Part shown: in pieces, positions 20,448-31,757 of the stretch
How the letters are laid out: each line of letters starts with the position of its first letter
Position numbering within the stretch: the stretch's first letter is position 1
NCBI GenBank assembly: GCA_903772945.1
Contig: CAICTM010000092.1
Span: 1-64,000 of the forward strand
From: Seminavis robusta
Lineage: Eukaryota > Bacillariophyta > Bacillariophyceae > Naviculales > Naviculaceae
Direction: 5' to 3'
Length of the DNA stretch: 64,000 bases
The notes under the pieces: model-generated
Told to the model about the DNA's origin: nothing
Database searches by the model: none
What the model saw: only the letters and a program-made list of their open reading frames with translations
Translations under genes and position numbers: made by a program

Positions 20448-22649
20448 ATGCCTCCGAGCGGTTTCACCAGCAATAGTCCCAATAGTGTGATGGACGACCA
20501 CAATCATCTATACACCCCCAGTGTCGAGAATGGCCAATCCAGAGTACAGAGACAAGATGCCAAAGATAGCGAGATGCAGCGCTCTCTCATGTTGAGTCGA
20601 TCCGAATCCAGCAACGAAGGAGATAACTACAGCAAGATGGACAAGGGGCACTACCGGGGCAATTCACTGAGTCCAGATACCTTTGCTCGGTGGCAGATCT
20701 TTCGCAATATGCTCGATTCTCCCAAGAGCAAGTTAGCTGCCGCAGTGGTATCTCTTATCGCAGTCCCTTTGATGGCCTTTGGAACTCTCTTCCCGGCCTA
20801 TTCACCAAGAAACTATGCCATTGCTATCTGGACGGCGTGGGATGGTCTCCTTTCCAGCTCCAGTCTCTCCATTATGTTTTTCACATTTGCCGGTGCATTC
20901 CTGTACGTGGAGTTGGCGACATCTATCCCTGCCACAGCGCCCTCCTCCTCCAGATCTCCTACTGCAATGGATACCAGTGGTGATCCCTTCTTTGTCATCA
21001 CCAGTTGTCCTTCAGACCCAGCCAAACTGGCAGCAGAGTTGCCCGTTCAACCCATTTCGGGATATGTCAAAAAGGCCAAGGCTTATGCCCTCTCTTCGCG
21101 CCAACGCTTATTCCACAGTATTGCAGGGGTGACCCTGTTCGTCCTTCTGGTTATCCTGGGAATCATTGGTCCCTACTCTATTGTCTATCCCAGTTGGTTG
21201 TGGTACCCGTTGGCATGGGGTAGCTTCCACGTCTACGACTACCAAGACATCCTACCCGCCATTAATAACATTTGCAGGGACCGCAGTGATTTGTGTTTGA
21301 GCGACAGGGAATGGGAAGTACTCAGTTCTGGAGCACTCTCCCCACATAATTTCAAAGACAGAAATGCCGTCGTGGCGGGGCAAAATTACGCCAAAACGCA
21401 TTCCATTGTCGTCAACGTGCTGGCAAGAAATATGCGGGAAGATATCCCTGCACTCCGAACCAATATCGAGAGTATCGCCCCGTTCTTCCGGGAGGTTGCT
21501 CTCGTGGTGTTTGAAAATGACAGTAATGACGGTACGCGGGAAGGGTTCAAACAGTGGGCCGCCGAAGTCAAAGACAAAAACTATTTTGTCGACGTCATGG
21601 AATGCGAGGGAGTTGTCGATTGCAAACTCAACCGTAAGCATCGTGACGCTGCCACCGGTCCGGCATACGACTACAGTGGTGAAATTGGAGAAATGCACAA
21701 CTACCGCAACATGGCCGTACAGTACATTACCCATGACCCAAAATACAAGGATTTCAGCCATGTTTTGGTCATGGATGTCGACTTGGGGGTTCCATTTTCT
21801 CCCCTTGGAATTCTTCATACTTTAGGATCCAAACCGGATCATCCTGTGGCATGCTCGGGACACCAACTGTGGATTACTGGCTATGGCGGACTCTCCACCC
21901 CCTATGATTTGAATGCGTTTCGACAATACAGTACCCCTGAGGACGAGGGGCTCGAAGATTGGACCCATCGACTCTGTGAATTGATGCCTCCGGGGGAACG
22001 ATGGCGTAGCGAATGCGATGCTCTTTCTCCTACGCGTGTTATATCCATTATGTGGAACGATCGAAAACGCATCGACGAGGACTTGTATCGAGTCGTTTCG
22101 GCTTTCAATGGAGCGGCTTTGTATCCCGTAGAACTCCTCCGTTCTACGGGAGCCATGTACGATGACGGCGATCCAGGTGAGTGTTGTTCATGCTATGCGT
22201 GTTTGTAGAATCGGAACAAAGCTTCTTCTAACTTGATTGTGAACGATATTGCAGCTGAAGGAAACGTCGGTCAACGATGTGAACATGTAGGACTCAACAA
22301 GGCAGTCGGCAAAGACAAGCCAATGTATGTGAACAAAAAGTGGAATTTCAACACTTCTCCCACAGATCCTGCTGGTGCCACCGGCGCCCGTGCCCAGAAG
22401 GTCACAAATCGCATCATGGGCAAACCAAAGCTGTTTTTGACAATCTTCTTCATACACCTGTTTACAGTGGGTGTTTTTGTTTGGGCAACGATGACCATTG
22501 GCGTTTATGCTGTCCAACCCTTGGTATCCTCCATGCTCAAGAAAATACCTCGAACTCGATCGCAAAGTCCCCGGGGAAGGAACAATAGGGCGCGCAACCC
22601 ATCAGACGTGGATGCCGATTTCAAATCCACACGCAAAATCAGTGTTTAA
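20448..22649 (+). CDS. Membrane-anchored glycosyltransferase-like protein, two exons
   Basis: Exons 20448-22176 and 22255-22649; the GT-AG intron splits an Ala codon and the join gives 707 residues. An N-terminal Ser-rich cytosolic segment is followed by three likely TM spans (about residues 95-150 and 230-260). Then a soluble domain has the GT-A layout: SIVVNVLARNMREDIPALR, the nucleotide-binding strand VVFENDSNDGTREGF, and the metal motif VLVMDVDLG as a DxD. A further TM span (TIFFIHLFTVGVFVWATM) sits near the C-terminus before a basic tail. This resembles Golgi GT families such as GT69, but the family and sugar are not settled. The frame is open from 20310, but I prefer the ATG at 20448 because the upstream residues are not conserved-looking. 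Confidence 0.65.
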
Positions 22650-23156
22650 TAACAATGGCACTATAATCTGTACCTAAATTGATTCATTTCATCCTAGTGG
22701 TTCGCACAAGCAAACATAAACATGTAGTTCAGACATGGTGCCTTCCGCTACGGTACGCAACCTGCACTATCCTTTCTCACGATAGCCTGATACCTACGAA
22801 CCTTGCGAAGCCAATTCAGCCCTTCAGGGTCCAGCCACAGCAGAGATCATGCCGTCGTGCATTCCACCTGCTCGCTTTTGCTGACTGTATCAACTTCTAA
22901 AGACTCTTATACTGTGGGTATGGTGGTGCCCCTCCAAGGCACTACTAATGAGTCAACACTAATTAGGTCGGACTTGCTAGGAACCACACTCTATCGTGGC
23001 TGGGAGGTTATAATATTGGTAGCTTCGAAAAACGAAGATATGTTCATCGGGGTAGATTGAGGTAGCATAGGGGAATACCAGGTGAAGCTAGATTTAAGAG
23101 CTCTTTTGTATACAACCTGTTTCATTGACTTTGCCTTTCGCAGACCCCGGTAGCTC
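22650..23156. other. Intergenic region, nothing recognised
   Basis: Convergent 3' ends of the glycosyltransferase-like gene and the two-TM gene. No gene or repeat of note. Confidence 0.5.
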
Positions 23157-24104
23157 CTACAACGGTGACAGCACCATCCCCTCTTTGATTGTTTCGTCAT
23201 TCAATTGTTTTGGCAATTCCCATGGTCCACTTGTGGGGAGTACATTTGGTTTGGCTTCGCCTTGTTGCTTTCGTTTTTGGATGTATGCCGATCTCAGAAT
23301 ACAATGCAGGGCAAATTTTTCAAAGGATTTGACATTGGCATCTGGAGTTTCCGACTCGTCATACTGAAAGACTTTGGGATCCGTGTTTTGATAAATGGTA
23401 ATAGCGTCTTGGCACATGTGATCGCACCAAAAGCTCTTTCCCGGCATGAGTGGTGCTTCTTCAAAATCCAATCGCAATTGAGCCGGCTGGAAAAAGAGAA
23501 ACGTCGCCGAGGCACCCACAATGGTGCTCACCAAAAAATCATGAGGTGCCTCGGCCGCCTGGTGGACACGTTCCACGTGGGAATCTCGTTGTTTTTCCAA
23601 GTGACTCTTGAATTGTCGCAGCCGTCCACGTTGCTGCAGTTGCGCCAATTTGGGTTTTTGCTTGTCGGCAGTTGTGTTGGTGGTGGTGGTGTCGGCTTTC
23701 TTCTTGGGTGCTTTTCGTTTGGTGGAACGCAGCCCCCAGGTGAAGATGGGCTTGATATACCGCTCGGCCAATGGCTCAAATCTGGGATGAGCGACAATTC
23801 GTAGGGTAGCAAAGACTACCAAGGACATGACCACGCCATGTTCGAAAACTTCCACATGTTCTCGAATAATCTGTTTTTCCACTTGACAGTCTTCTGGCTC
23901 GGTCTTCCAGGCTTCGCCACAATCCTCCCGGACCAGAGGCCACTTGTCACGGAGGAGTTGCCAGTTTGAATTCTTGAACAACTGACGAAGGCGGGCCAAT
24001 TCTCGCTGTTGCACTTGCAGTTCCCGTTCAGTTGGAGGGACCTTGGTGCTACTACTTATAGTGGCCTTGCTGTCGCTGTTGGGTTGGTCGGGAGATGCCA
24101 TCAT
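23157..24104 (-). CDS. Unknown protein with two predicted membrane spans
   Basis: Protein of 315 residues, single exon, not recognised. A charged N-terminal coiled region (VQQRELARLRQLF) is followed by a first hydrophobic span (GVVMSLVVFATLRIVA, around residue 95). A basic Lys/Arg/Gln segment of about 80 residues comes next, then a second span (FLVSTIVGASATFLFF, around residue 195) and a soluble C-terminus with WCDHMCQDAI. The basic stretch between the spans contains the simple sequence KAPKKKAD and a Thr run. The topology suggests a hairpin membrane protein of an organelle or the ER; no function is claimed. The two start codons at 24104 and 24101 are adjacent. A pentanucleotide microsatellite lies about 90 bp upstream. 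Confidence 0.6.
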   Translation of the reverse strand: MMASPDQPNSDSKATISSSTKVPPTERELQVQQRELARLRQLFKNSNWQLLRDKWPLVREDCGEAWKTEPEDCQVEKQIIREHVEVFEHGVVMSLVVFATLRIVAHPRFEPLAERYIKPIFTWGLRSTKRKAPKKKADTTTTNTTADKQKPKLAQLQQRGRLRQFKSHLEKQRDSHVERVHQAAEAPHDFLVSTIVGASATFLFFQPAQLRLDFEEAPLMPGKSFWCDHMCQDAITIYQNTDPKVFQYDESETPDANVKSFEKFALHCILRSAYIQKRKQQGEAKPNVLPTSGPWELPKQLNDETIKEGMVLSPL

Positions 24105-24771
24105 CGCGGTGGAATGTTGTGGCAGCCAACCAAAAACTCAAACTGGTCGGTTTGGATCCACCCTTGGATCTAATAATCGAACGAAATTTTGAGGCGAATC
24201 GAATCGAATCGAATCGAATCGAATCGAGCGAATCGCATCTTCAATCAACCTTGGCTCGAATTGCCACGAGTTATCAAGCCTGAAAAGCACCAAGGATTTA
24301 ATGGTGCAGGGGAATGGTTACACAAGGTCGGTATCTATGGGATGAGGCACAAAGTTTCGCACCCTTTGCCCTCGGCGAAGATTGTGGGAGAAAAGTGTCA
24401 CTGCTGGAACCTGAGGCGGTACAAGACAGTGGCTTCCTCAAGGTTTCAAAGAAAAGGAGCCGTGCGAACTGGCAAACCGAGCTGTCCATCCATCTACTAC
24501 ATGTAGCTAGCTAAGTAATCATCCTATGATACATGATTGTATAGACAGAGAGACCTCCTCGTCAATCGCATTGCAGATCCCGTCAACCAAAATGACATCA
24601 TGTTCTACATTTATGCATATTAGCGGGCTATGCAGATGCACTCGTAGTGGTTCGTTGGTTTGTTCATGTTTCCGTTGCAGCCATCACGAGATATCGTTAA
24701 AAAATTGTCATGTCGGCACATACTGGCCCCAGCCAACAAACTAGCTAGATCGGGTACTTGCGTCCACCTAA
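24105..24771. other. Intergenic region with a GAATC microsatellite
   Basis: Holds (GAATC)6 at 24196-24225 close to the start of the two-TM gene. Otherwise nothing recognised. Confidence 0.55.
24196..24225. repeat. (GAATC)6 microsatellite
   Basis: Six perfect pentanucleotide copies, with further partial copies to about 24237. Confidence 0.9.
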
Positions 24772-26550
24772 TTAAACCTTTTGTTTCTTGGCACCGTCTT
24801 CAGGAAGGGGGTCGCGGTCGGCCATTCTCAAAACGCTTTCGGGAGCCAAGGATGTGCCATGAGGTTCCATTTTAGCGTCCAGCGGAACGCGTTCGTAGAC
24901 ACGCCTCCACTTTGCGTCGATTTCCTTCAGATAGTAAGTTCCGGGGAACAAACGTCCGACAGTTGGGTAGACGGGGGTGTAGGGAGCCCCTGCACCATGC
25001 ATTCGTGCACGAGTATCCAAAGCCATATCCAGTTCGCCTGGGTGGACTTCTTCTCGTTTCGCAAGTCGTTCCGTCAGCTTTAAGGCCTCTGCCATCTTGG
25101 CGACAGTGAAAGTAGATTGCTCCGTTGGTTCCCGACTGCGCGACAGCAAAAACAAGAACTTATTAGGCAACACAAACCAAGCAAACGGCATGTCCACTGG
25201 AAGGAAGGACTTACACATGCAAACGGTACATGGTGGCGAGTGCACCAGATCCGTAGGAAAACACACCAATGGTTTTACCGGGAGAAAGATCTCCACGCGA
25301 TCCTGCCTTGTCCACTAAAGATGCCAGGCCGATAAAGACGCTTGCTGTGTACGTGTTTCCATTCAATTTGCTGGCCGAGTTGGAATCATTGAATCGCTGT
25401 TCGTATGCCTTGGCCGAAACAGTTTTCAGGGCCCTTTCCAATGCTTTGTCACTGTATGTTTCCTCAATTGGTTTGGTTAGCCACTCTTCCAACGGATTAG
25501 CAGTATCCGATTCTTTCTTTTCTTCGCTCTCCTCATGACGACGACGACGAGCATCAATCAAAAACATCCGCCCGTATGACTTTTGGACCAGTTTGTTGTA
25601 AGGGGCATGGAACACCCAATAGTCTGGTGATTCTGAATCAAAGGGTTGGTCATTGCTGTTTTCGCCCCTGGCTTTCTTCACATTCTGTGCCAAGCGTTGG
25701 TACACATCCTCAATAGCCTGGTAGTAGCAGACCTGGGACAAGGCACCTTTTTATTGCCAAGGATGAACGGTCAGGAATATCATTGGCGTGCGATGACTTG
25801 TCGACCACCATGATGACAATTCCAACTTACCGTCTACGGTAGGATACTCGACAGTGTGATCAGGTTTGAAAAAGTCCCATACATGGGCTGCGTGGGTAGC
25901 TCGTTCCCTTGGGTTAAATGCCAAGGGTGCATCACGGCCCACCAACACGGCAACAGCTCCGGCTCCACAGGTGGGACGAGCCGGTCCCTTGGCATAGGCT
26001 GCAATATCGGCTGCCACAACAATAGCATATCGACCATCCCAACCATCGGATTCTACCCATGTAAATGCATTCAAAAGAGCTGCAGTTCCTCCATAACAAG
26101 CATTGACTACCGTAGCTCCCTCAATATCTGTGTTGCCTGGAAACAATGACATGAGAACCGTCTTGGTAGATTTTGACTTGTCTACCAATGTTTCAGTTCC
26201 AACTTCCAGTCTACCCACGGTGTTGGGATCAATGTTGTATCTGGAAATATTGTTGATGAAAGAAAAAGTTCATGGTGAGATTCATTAGTTGGAGGCAAAA
26301 TTGCCGAGCCAGCAAATACCAAATACATAAGAAGAACCCACTTTTCCATTAAAGACTTGACCACGGTCAAAGCCAAGGAATTGATATCTTCCACGTCACC
26401 ACAAAGTCCAATTCCTTCTTGACCAAGACCAATAGTGTATTTTCCTTGTGCCACACCATAGTGCTCTTCCAGCTTGGACTGCAGTACAAATGTAGAAGGG
26501 GTATAGACCTCAATGGCCATAATACCGACGTTCTTGGAACCAGAGCTCAT
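24772..26550 (-). CDS. HMGS: Hydroxymethylglutaryl-CoA synthase, four exons
   Basis: Exons (minus) 26550-26342, 26240-25831, 25746-25215 and 25135-24772 join to 504 residues. The enzyme condenses acetyl-CoA with acetoacetyl-CoA to HMG-CoA, the committed entry to the cytosolic mevalonate pathway. The catalytic residues are in place: Glu86 in [12 protein letters not shown], the acyl-accepting Cys118 in [14 protein letters not shown], and His253 in [27 protein letters not shown] segment matches the conserved glycine-rich loop, and intron 3 falls right after it. There is no targeting peptide. A charged insertion, [16 protein letters not shown] near residue 270, lies where animal enzymes have a shorter linker. 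All splice sites are GT-AG and the phases agree with the family alignment. Confidence 0.95.
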
Positions 26551-27476
26551 CTTGCTTGACTTTTTCCCTTGTGGATTGATTGCGTCTTTCCTTCAAATAA
26601 ACCTTCTACGAATACGAAACGCCCTTCACAACAAAATGATCGAACACGGCTACAGAATGCTAATCGGAAAAGTACCAGTAGCGTACAATGTTATTATTGT
26701 AAACCACCAGCCAGGATTGCCACCACGTGCGGGAGGATATGCAATGTGCATACCAAACGGCTTCGGAAGGAGCAATGCCGTCAAAAAGAAGACGTGGATG
26801 GGGTGACGTCCTAGCCTGAGCCCTACAATAAGTAACAGTCGGTCAGTGCTATGTAGCTAGCCAGCTAGTGAACTGTTTCATTGTGACGAGTGGCGTGCAG
26901 CGTGGAAGAACTAAAACCCGTATTCGTGGAAATGGGTGCAAACACACAAGGTCAACTATGAACTTCTGAAGGAACAGCGCCCGTGCTGGCTAGCGGTAGC
27001 TAGAGCAGAGGTGGGCATTTGCATATTCTGCAATGGCTGCGTGCCATGCCTCAAACATGGGATGGCAACGAGGTGAAGTGCCTTTGGAATGGAAAGACTT
27101 GCGCATCGGCTCCCCCCAAAAATGGGCTCTTGGAAGTCCAAAAGTGGGCACATGAGAATGGGTGGAAAATGATGTGTTAAGCTGCAGAAATGGACCTATC
27201 GTGTTTCAATGGGAACGTGACAATGGAAGGCCAGAGAAGGAGTATAAACTGACTACGAGATTTGATCAAGAAATAGTCAGAAATGTAGGTACATTGGCAT
27301 TCCTTTACTATACTGGTAAAGTAGTGATGCTTTCATGTGATCTTCGCTAGATGACTGAAACCCAATGCATGCTTCTAGAACTACACTTTAGAATATACAG
27401 CAACACTATCATGGGCAGATAAACATTCAACGGGTTGACTTGGCTTTCATGGAAGATCCACGAACATGTACATCTT
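26551..27476. other. Intergenic region, nothing recognised
   Basis: Between the HMGS start and the end of the amidase gene. Short frames only. The left side should contain the HMGS promoter. Confidence 0.5.
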
Positions 27477-29868
27477 TTAGATGGATTTGGCTTGGAAAGC
27501 TGTAGGCCTTGCTTGGAAGTTTACTCCCTTCTCGATCTCTTTCATCACTCGAAGGCATTTTTCATCCTCAAATCCAGGTGTCATGATGCTGATACTCATG
27601 GGCAGTCCCGCGCTGCCCACCATTTCCTCCGCGACGGTCTTGGACATGATGTCACGTTGAATCTTCGGAAGATCCTCAAAGCGGTAATGCTGCTCGTCTT
27701 GTCGAACGGTGGTGATTGGCAGTGCACCACAGGGCCAACCCAATAGGTTGCCAATAAACATGTAGGCGACGGACATGATCTTGCCGCATTGGCCATGACG
27801 AATGGCAGGAATCGGCAACGATGGAAAGATCACAGCATCCACTCCCGTGTCATTGAAGGCATCCGACCATTGTTGCTTCATCTTCAACAAGTCCGCACAC
27901 AAGTCCCAGATTTCATAACCTGTAAGCCCGCCATTTTCTAATCATTCATCGGCAAACCAATGAGCAAAACAGAAGCAATCCAAGCCCGCACTCTTGATAC
28001 ACAGTTTGAACTTACTCCCGCATCCCAGAAGATGCCCAACACGTTTCGGCAAGAACAACTTTGCAATGGGACGGAAAAAGTTTGGTAGAGCTGCCACACC
28101 AACTAGAGGAGCGTATTCCGGGATCATCATTTCTCCTTCCAGTCCTTCTCGATAGGACCTCATGTTTCCCTCGGCCGCAGTGATGCCCACAAACCTGTCA
28201 CGCAAGCAAAGAACAGAAGAGTTGAGCGCCCTCACTGTACCAAAGCCAAGCACATTCCCCTCCTTTCAGTGCCACTTACAACCGGTTGTGATGCCACCCG
28301 TCCGTGGGGGGCTGGAATGGCACCACCATGTGCCCTTGTTTCTTGAGTGCCTCAATGGCCTCCTTCATGGCGCGTTTTCCAGTGGGACATGGATCCATCC
28401 AGCCATCCGTCATGAAATAGCCAATCTTTAGCTTGCGGGTGTCTTGATAATCAGCTTCATTAAAGTCGAGTGGAATCACATTGCGATCCCCACGGCGTAC
28501 GGTTGGAGAGCAAACCGCTCGCATAAAATTGGCACAATCCTCCACGGACCGAGCCATGGGGCCCATGGTGGCGGGGACCACCAAGGAGGAACCATACTTG
28601 TCGTCTTTCTTGGGTCTCATGGAGTTTTTAAAGGTGAGGCGACTGGGAGATGGCTTGAATCCAACCACACCACAGCAGGAGGCTGGGATACGAATGCTTC
28701 CGGCTCCATCAGCCGAAACCGACAATGGTACACAGCCAGTGCTGACCAAAGCGGCATCACCACCAGAGGATCCACCCGGAGATCGACTCAAGTTCCATGG
28801 GTTGCGACTGTGTATGATAAAAGATTGGTTGATGGATAGATGCATAGTGAGTTGATTGTTTGATTGCGAAAGCTCATTGACTGAAGAAGACCTCCCAATG
28901 GTACTGAATGACTGACCTACGACCCCAAATTCTGTTGACACTTTCGCTGATTCCCATGCCTGTTTGTTGGCACAAAGTAGAATTGTGAAGTACGGAGGGG
29001 TAGATTGTTGTAGATTTTTGTTCACCATGTGATGTGAAACCAGATTGAGTGAGAAAAGCATGACAATGATTATTTATTGGACCAACAAATGGCAAAAAAG
29101 AATAATAGGAAACAACAAACTCACCTTGACAAACGTTTCCTTTGCACAAAGGAATAGCTCCGGCCTCTTTGAGCGCCTCCATGATGAGTGAATCTTGCTT
29201 GTCTCGTCTATTGAGCCGACAAGCCAGGCCACCGGTGGACAAACTGCCTTCCAGCCCCACGCAATCCTTGACACACAGGGGAACTCCCAAGAGTGGTGGT
29301 GCGTCCTTGGCGTCCATCTGCTCCAATTTTGTCTCCAAAGCAGCCGCAGTCGCATAAGCCTTGGTGAACAGAACAGAAACAAAACAGAACAAGGAACCAA
29401 AAATGAGAAAACAAGCAAAAAGTGGCGCATGGGTACCGTGGTGCAGGCATTATCACATTTTTCTTCTTTTCTTACATCATCATATAGCTCTTCTGTGACG
29501 GAATTCACTCCTTCTTGATTCGTTCCATATTTGCGACAGCGTTTGGCCAGAAAGATGATATTCTGTTTGGGGTCCAACGATTTGTCCAGGATTTGTTGTC
29601 GGGTTTCGGATGCTGTCAACAGCACAGAGTCATTTGTGGTCGTTGCCATGGTCAGAACATTGTGCACTTTTTCTTGCCCTTCCATTCGAGTCTGATGGAT
29701 CCATTGGTTCAGTTCCGACTGTCGACACCACATTTCTCGTAGTTTGCGCAATAAATGAGTGGCAGCAATGACAAGAATGAGGACCACCAATCGCTCCGCC
29801 TTGGCCGGCAATAATACGGGATCTGCAAACGTCTCCATGGCGGAGGTAAACAAGGCAGGGGATGTCAT
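27477..29868 (-). CDS. FAAH-type amidase with N-terminal membrane anchor, six exons
   Basis: Exons (minus) 29868-29476, 29359-29125, 28959-28917, 28807-28280, 28194-28016 and 27919-27477 join to 606 residues. The third exon is 43 bp. Residues about 24-45 form one TM span (LVVLILVIAATHLL), as in mammalian fatty-acid amide hydrolase. The amidase-signature triad is visible: Lys162 in GVPLCVKDCVG, Ser237 in SPGGSSGGDAAL and Ser261 in DGAGSIRIPAS. The two Ser are 24 residues apart, as in animal FAAH. The C-terminal half includes VDAVIFPSLPIPA and the WPCGALPITTV strand. Expected activity is hydrolysis of fatty-acid amides or similar esters at a membrane. The substrate is inferred from family only. 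Confidence 0.88.
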
Positions 29869-30586
29869 GTCGGCAAGTAGTAGTTGTTGTTTGCTCTTAT
29901 TCAAGTTATGCTGCCAACCCGAATCAATCCGAGAAAGGTCGGCTTGGAAAGAAGACTTGTGGATGAGAAATACTCGCAACAATGGCGACAAATGTCCTGC
30001 CTCCAATTGTGGCATGCAAAGAGATGCGTGGGAACGGAAGGAAACAAGGAAGCACGAAGCCAGTACCGTACTGAAACCTACGTAGAAACTGGGTAAGTAT
30101 GTTGGCAAAATTAGGCGGCCCAATTTGTGCGGAAAATCTGGTGGACTTGTTCGCCACCGGATACGGTCGCCACAGTCCAGCCCAAATACGATACGGTACA
30201 TCGGATAGATATATGCATGTAGATGGACTGGAATTCACATCTCAGATGACAGAGCAACGGCCACTCTAGCTAGCTAGAGCTATCATTGGCGTCTTGTCCC
30301 TTCCTGCTAGCTACTTGCGTGTGGCACATGCAACCACCAAGTCCTGTACCGCTAAACACTCCTCCACAATCCCTTCCTTGCTTTGGTTCCATCGGTTTGT
30401 GACACTCCCTCTACTAGCTAGATGTGACGGCATCAGCAAACTACAGTTGTAAGATGTGTTCTGGTGGGGATATACCAGTGCATGTTCATTTTGAAAACTA
30501 AATCCCGGCCAAGAATGGTGCAAAAAGAGCAGGCAGTTTCACTTCACAGGCGAACCCAAACTGACGCAATAAACAAGCCATTTCGT
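29869..30586. other. Intergenic region, nothing recognised
   Basis: The amidase frame is open upstream to 30201 but that part has no conserved sequence, so I treat it as leader and promoter. A short TAGC run lies near 30266-30277. Confidence 0.45.
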
Positions 30587-31555
30587 TCAGGGGTTGACAG
30601 ACCACTTCATTTTTAATCCCTGGGCCAAAACAGCTTTCGTCACTGACAGACATGCCGACGGGGACAATCTGAACCTGTATTTTTTTGTTTTGATGGGCAC
30701 AATTTTCAAATTGAGATCCAATTCGGCTTGCATATCGGCATCCAGCCTTTTCTTGCCATCTTCAGTATTCTGATATAGGCTTAACCACCTTTCATCTCCA
30801 GTAAACTTGCTGGGAGGGTCCAAGAGAGTCCTGGAAAAATTGAGGTAGTAGCAACGAACCATGCCACTGCTATTGGAGCTTCTTCGGCATGTGATTTGAA
30901 AGTTTTGCATGTCTTTCCACTCCACCTTTAAGCAATTTGAATAGAATCCCTTGGAGGAACAGGCAACGTATCCAATACCATTGCAACTTCCACAACTAAG
31001 AGCTAAATTTTGAAAGGCTCGCAAACCTTTTTCATCCACCATTTTCTGGCTCCTTTCTTCCCACTTCCAGTCTGAACTAATACCATGAAAAAATTGGATG
31101 TGCTCAGAGAAATAGAAGTAGTCATCTGTATCCAGTGTACACACGCTCATAAAATCCAACGGTGAATAGTCAAACCGTGAGCAAAACTCTTTATTTGGGT
31201 TTTGTTGGGATTGGGGAGAATCCTCGACAAGGCAGTGTCGGCCCTGCGTCCCACAGTAGCGGAACGATTCTCCCCGACAACAAGAACAGGGTTCTAGCAC
31301 TGCCAGCCCACCAAAGCTGGCAATAAGAAGCAAAAGAGCCGCTTCTACTCCCCTGAGGGTTGATAGATGACTTGAATTGTCCTGCATGCATCGTCGGAGT
31401 TCCTCCACTCGAGGGCTACATACAAGGATTGGGAAAGCCCCTCCTTTGCGCGACCAGTGGTTGGGTGGAGGGTCGGGGGAAAAGCAGAACTTTGCCATTC
31501 TTCTTTGTTGCACTGGAGAGAGTCTGATGAGGAGACCAGAAGCCCTGAAGATCAT
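30587..31555 (-). CDS. Unknown Cys-rich protein with one hydrophobic segment
   Basis: Up to 322 residues, single exon, not recognised. A hydrophobic stretch (AALLLLIASFGGLAVLEP) lies near residues 72-90 and is followed by several Cys pairs (CSCCRGESFRYCG, CGSCNGIGYVACSS). If translation begins at the Met of MQDNSSHLS (residue 58) the hydrophobic stretch becomes a signal anchor near the N-terminus, which I find more natural; the upstream part has no clear sense. The C-terminal half is Lys/Arg-rich. A type II membrane or secreted protein with disulfides is plausible. It is divergent from the next gene, with 202 bp between start codons. Confidence 0.5.
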   Translation of the reverse strand: MIFRASGLLIRLSPVQQRRMAKFCFSPDPPPNHWSRKGGAFPILVCSPRVEELRRCMQDNSSHLSTLRGVEAALLLLIASFGGLAVLEPCSCCRGESFRYCGTQGRHCLVEDSPQSQQNPNKEFCSRFDYSPLDFMSVCTLDTDDYFYFSEHIQFFHGISSDWKWEERSQKMVDEKGLRAFQNLALSCGSCNGIGYVACSSKGFYSNCLKVEWKDMQNFQITCRRSSNSSGMVRCYYLNFSRTLLDPPSKFTGDERWLSLYQNTEDGKKRLDADMQAELDLNLKIVPIKTKKYRFRLSPSACLSVTKAVLAQGLKMKWSVNP

Positions 31556-31757
31556 TTAGTCTAACTCATGTAAAAGGTCCACAATGGGAAAAGATCCAAA
31601 TGTAACCCAGCTGATCTGCCTTGTGTTACCAGGTACCAGACCGGTACCCTCCGGTATCCGTGTTTAAAAAGATCCGACCGGAAGACAAGAAGTCAAGCAA
31701 AAAGAGAGACGAGACCCGATGAGCCTACTACAGCAAGCATAGATATAATCCATTTTC

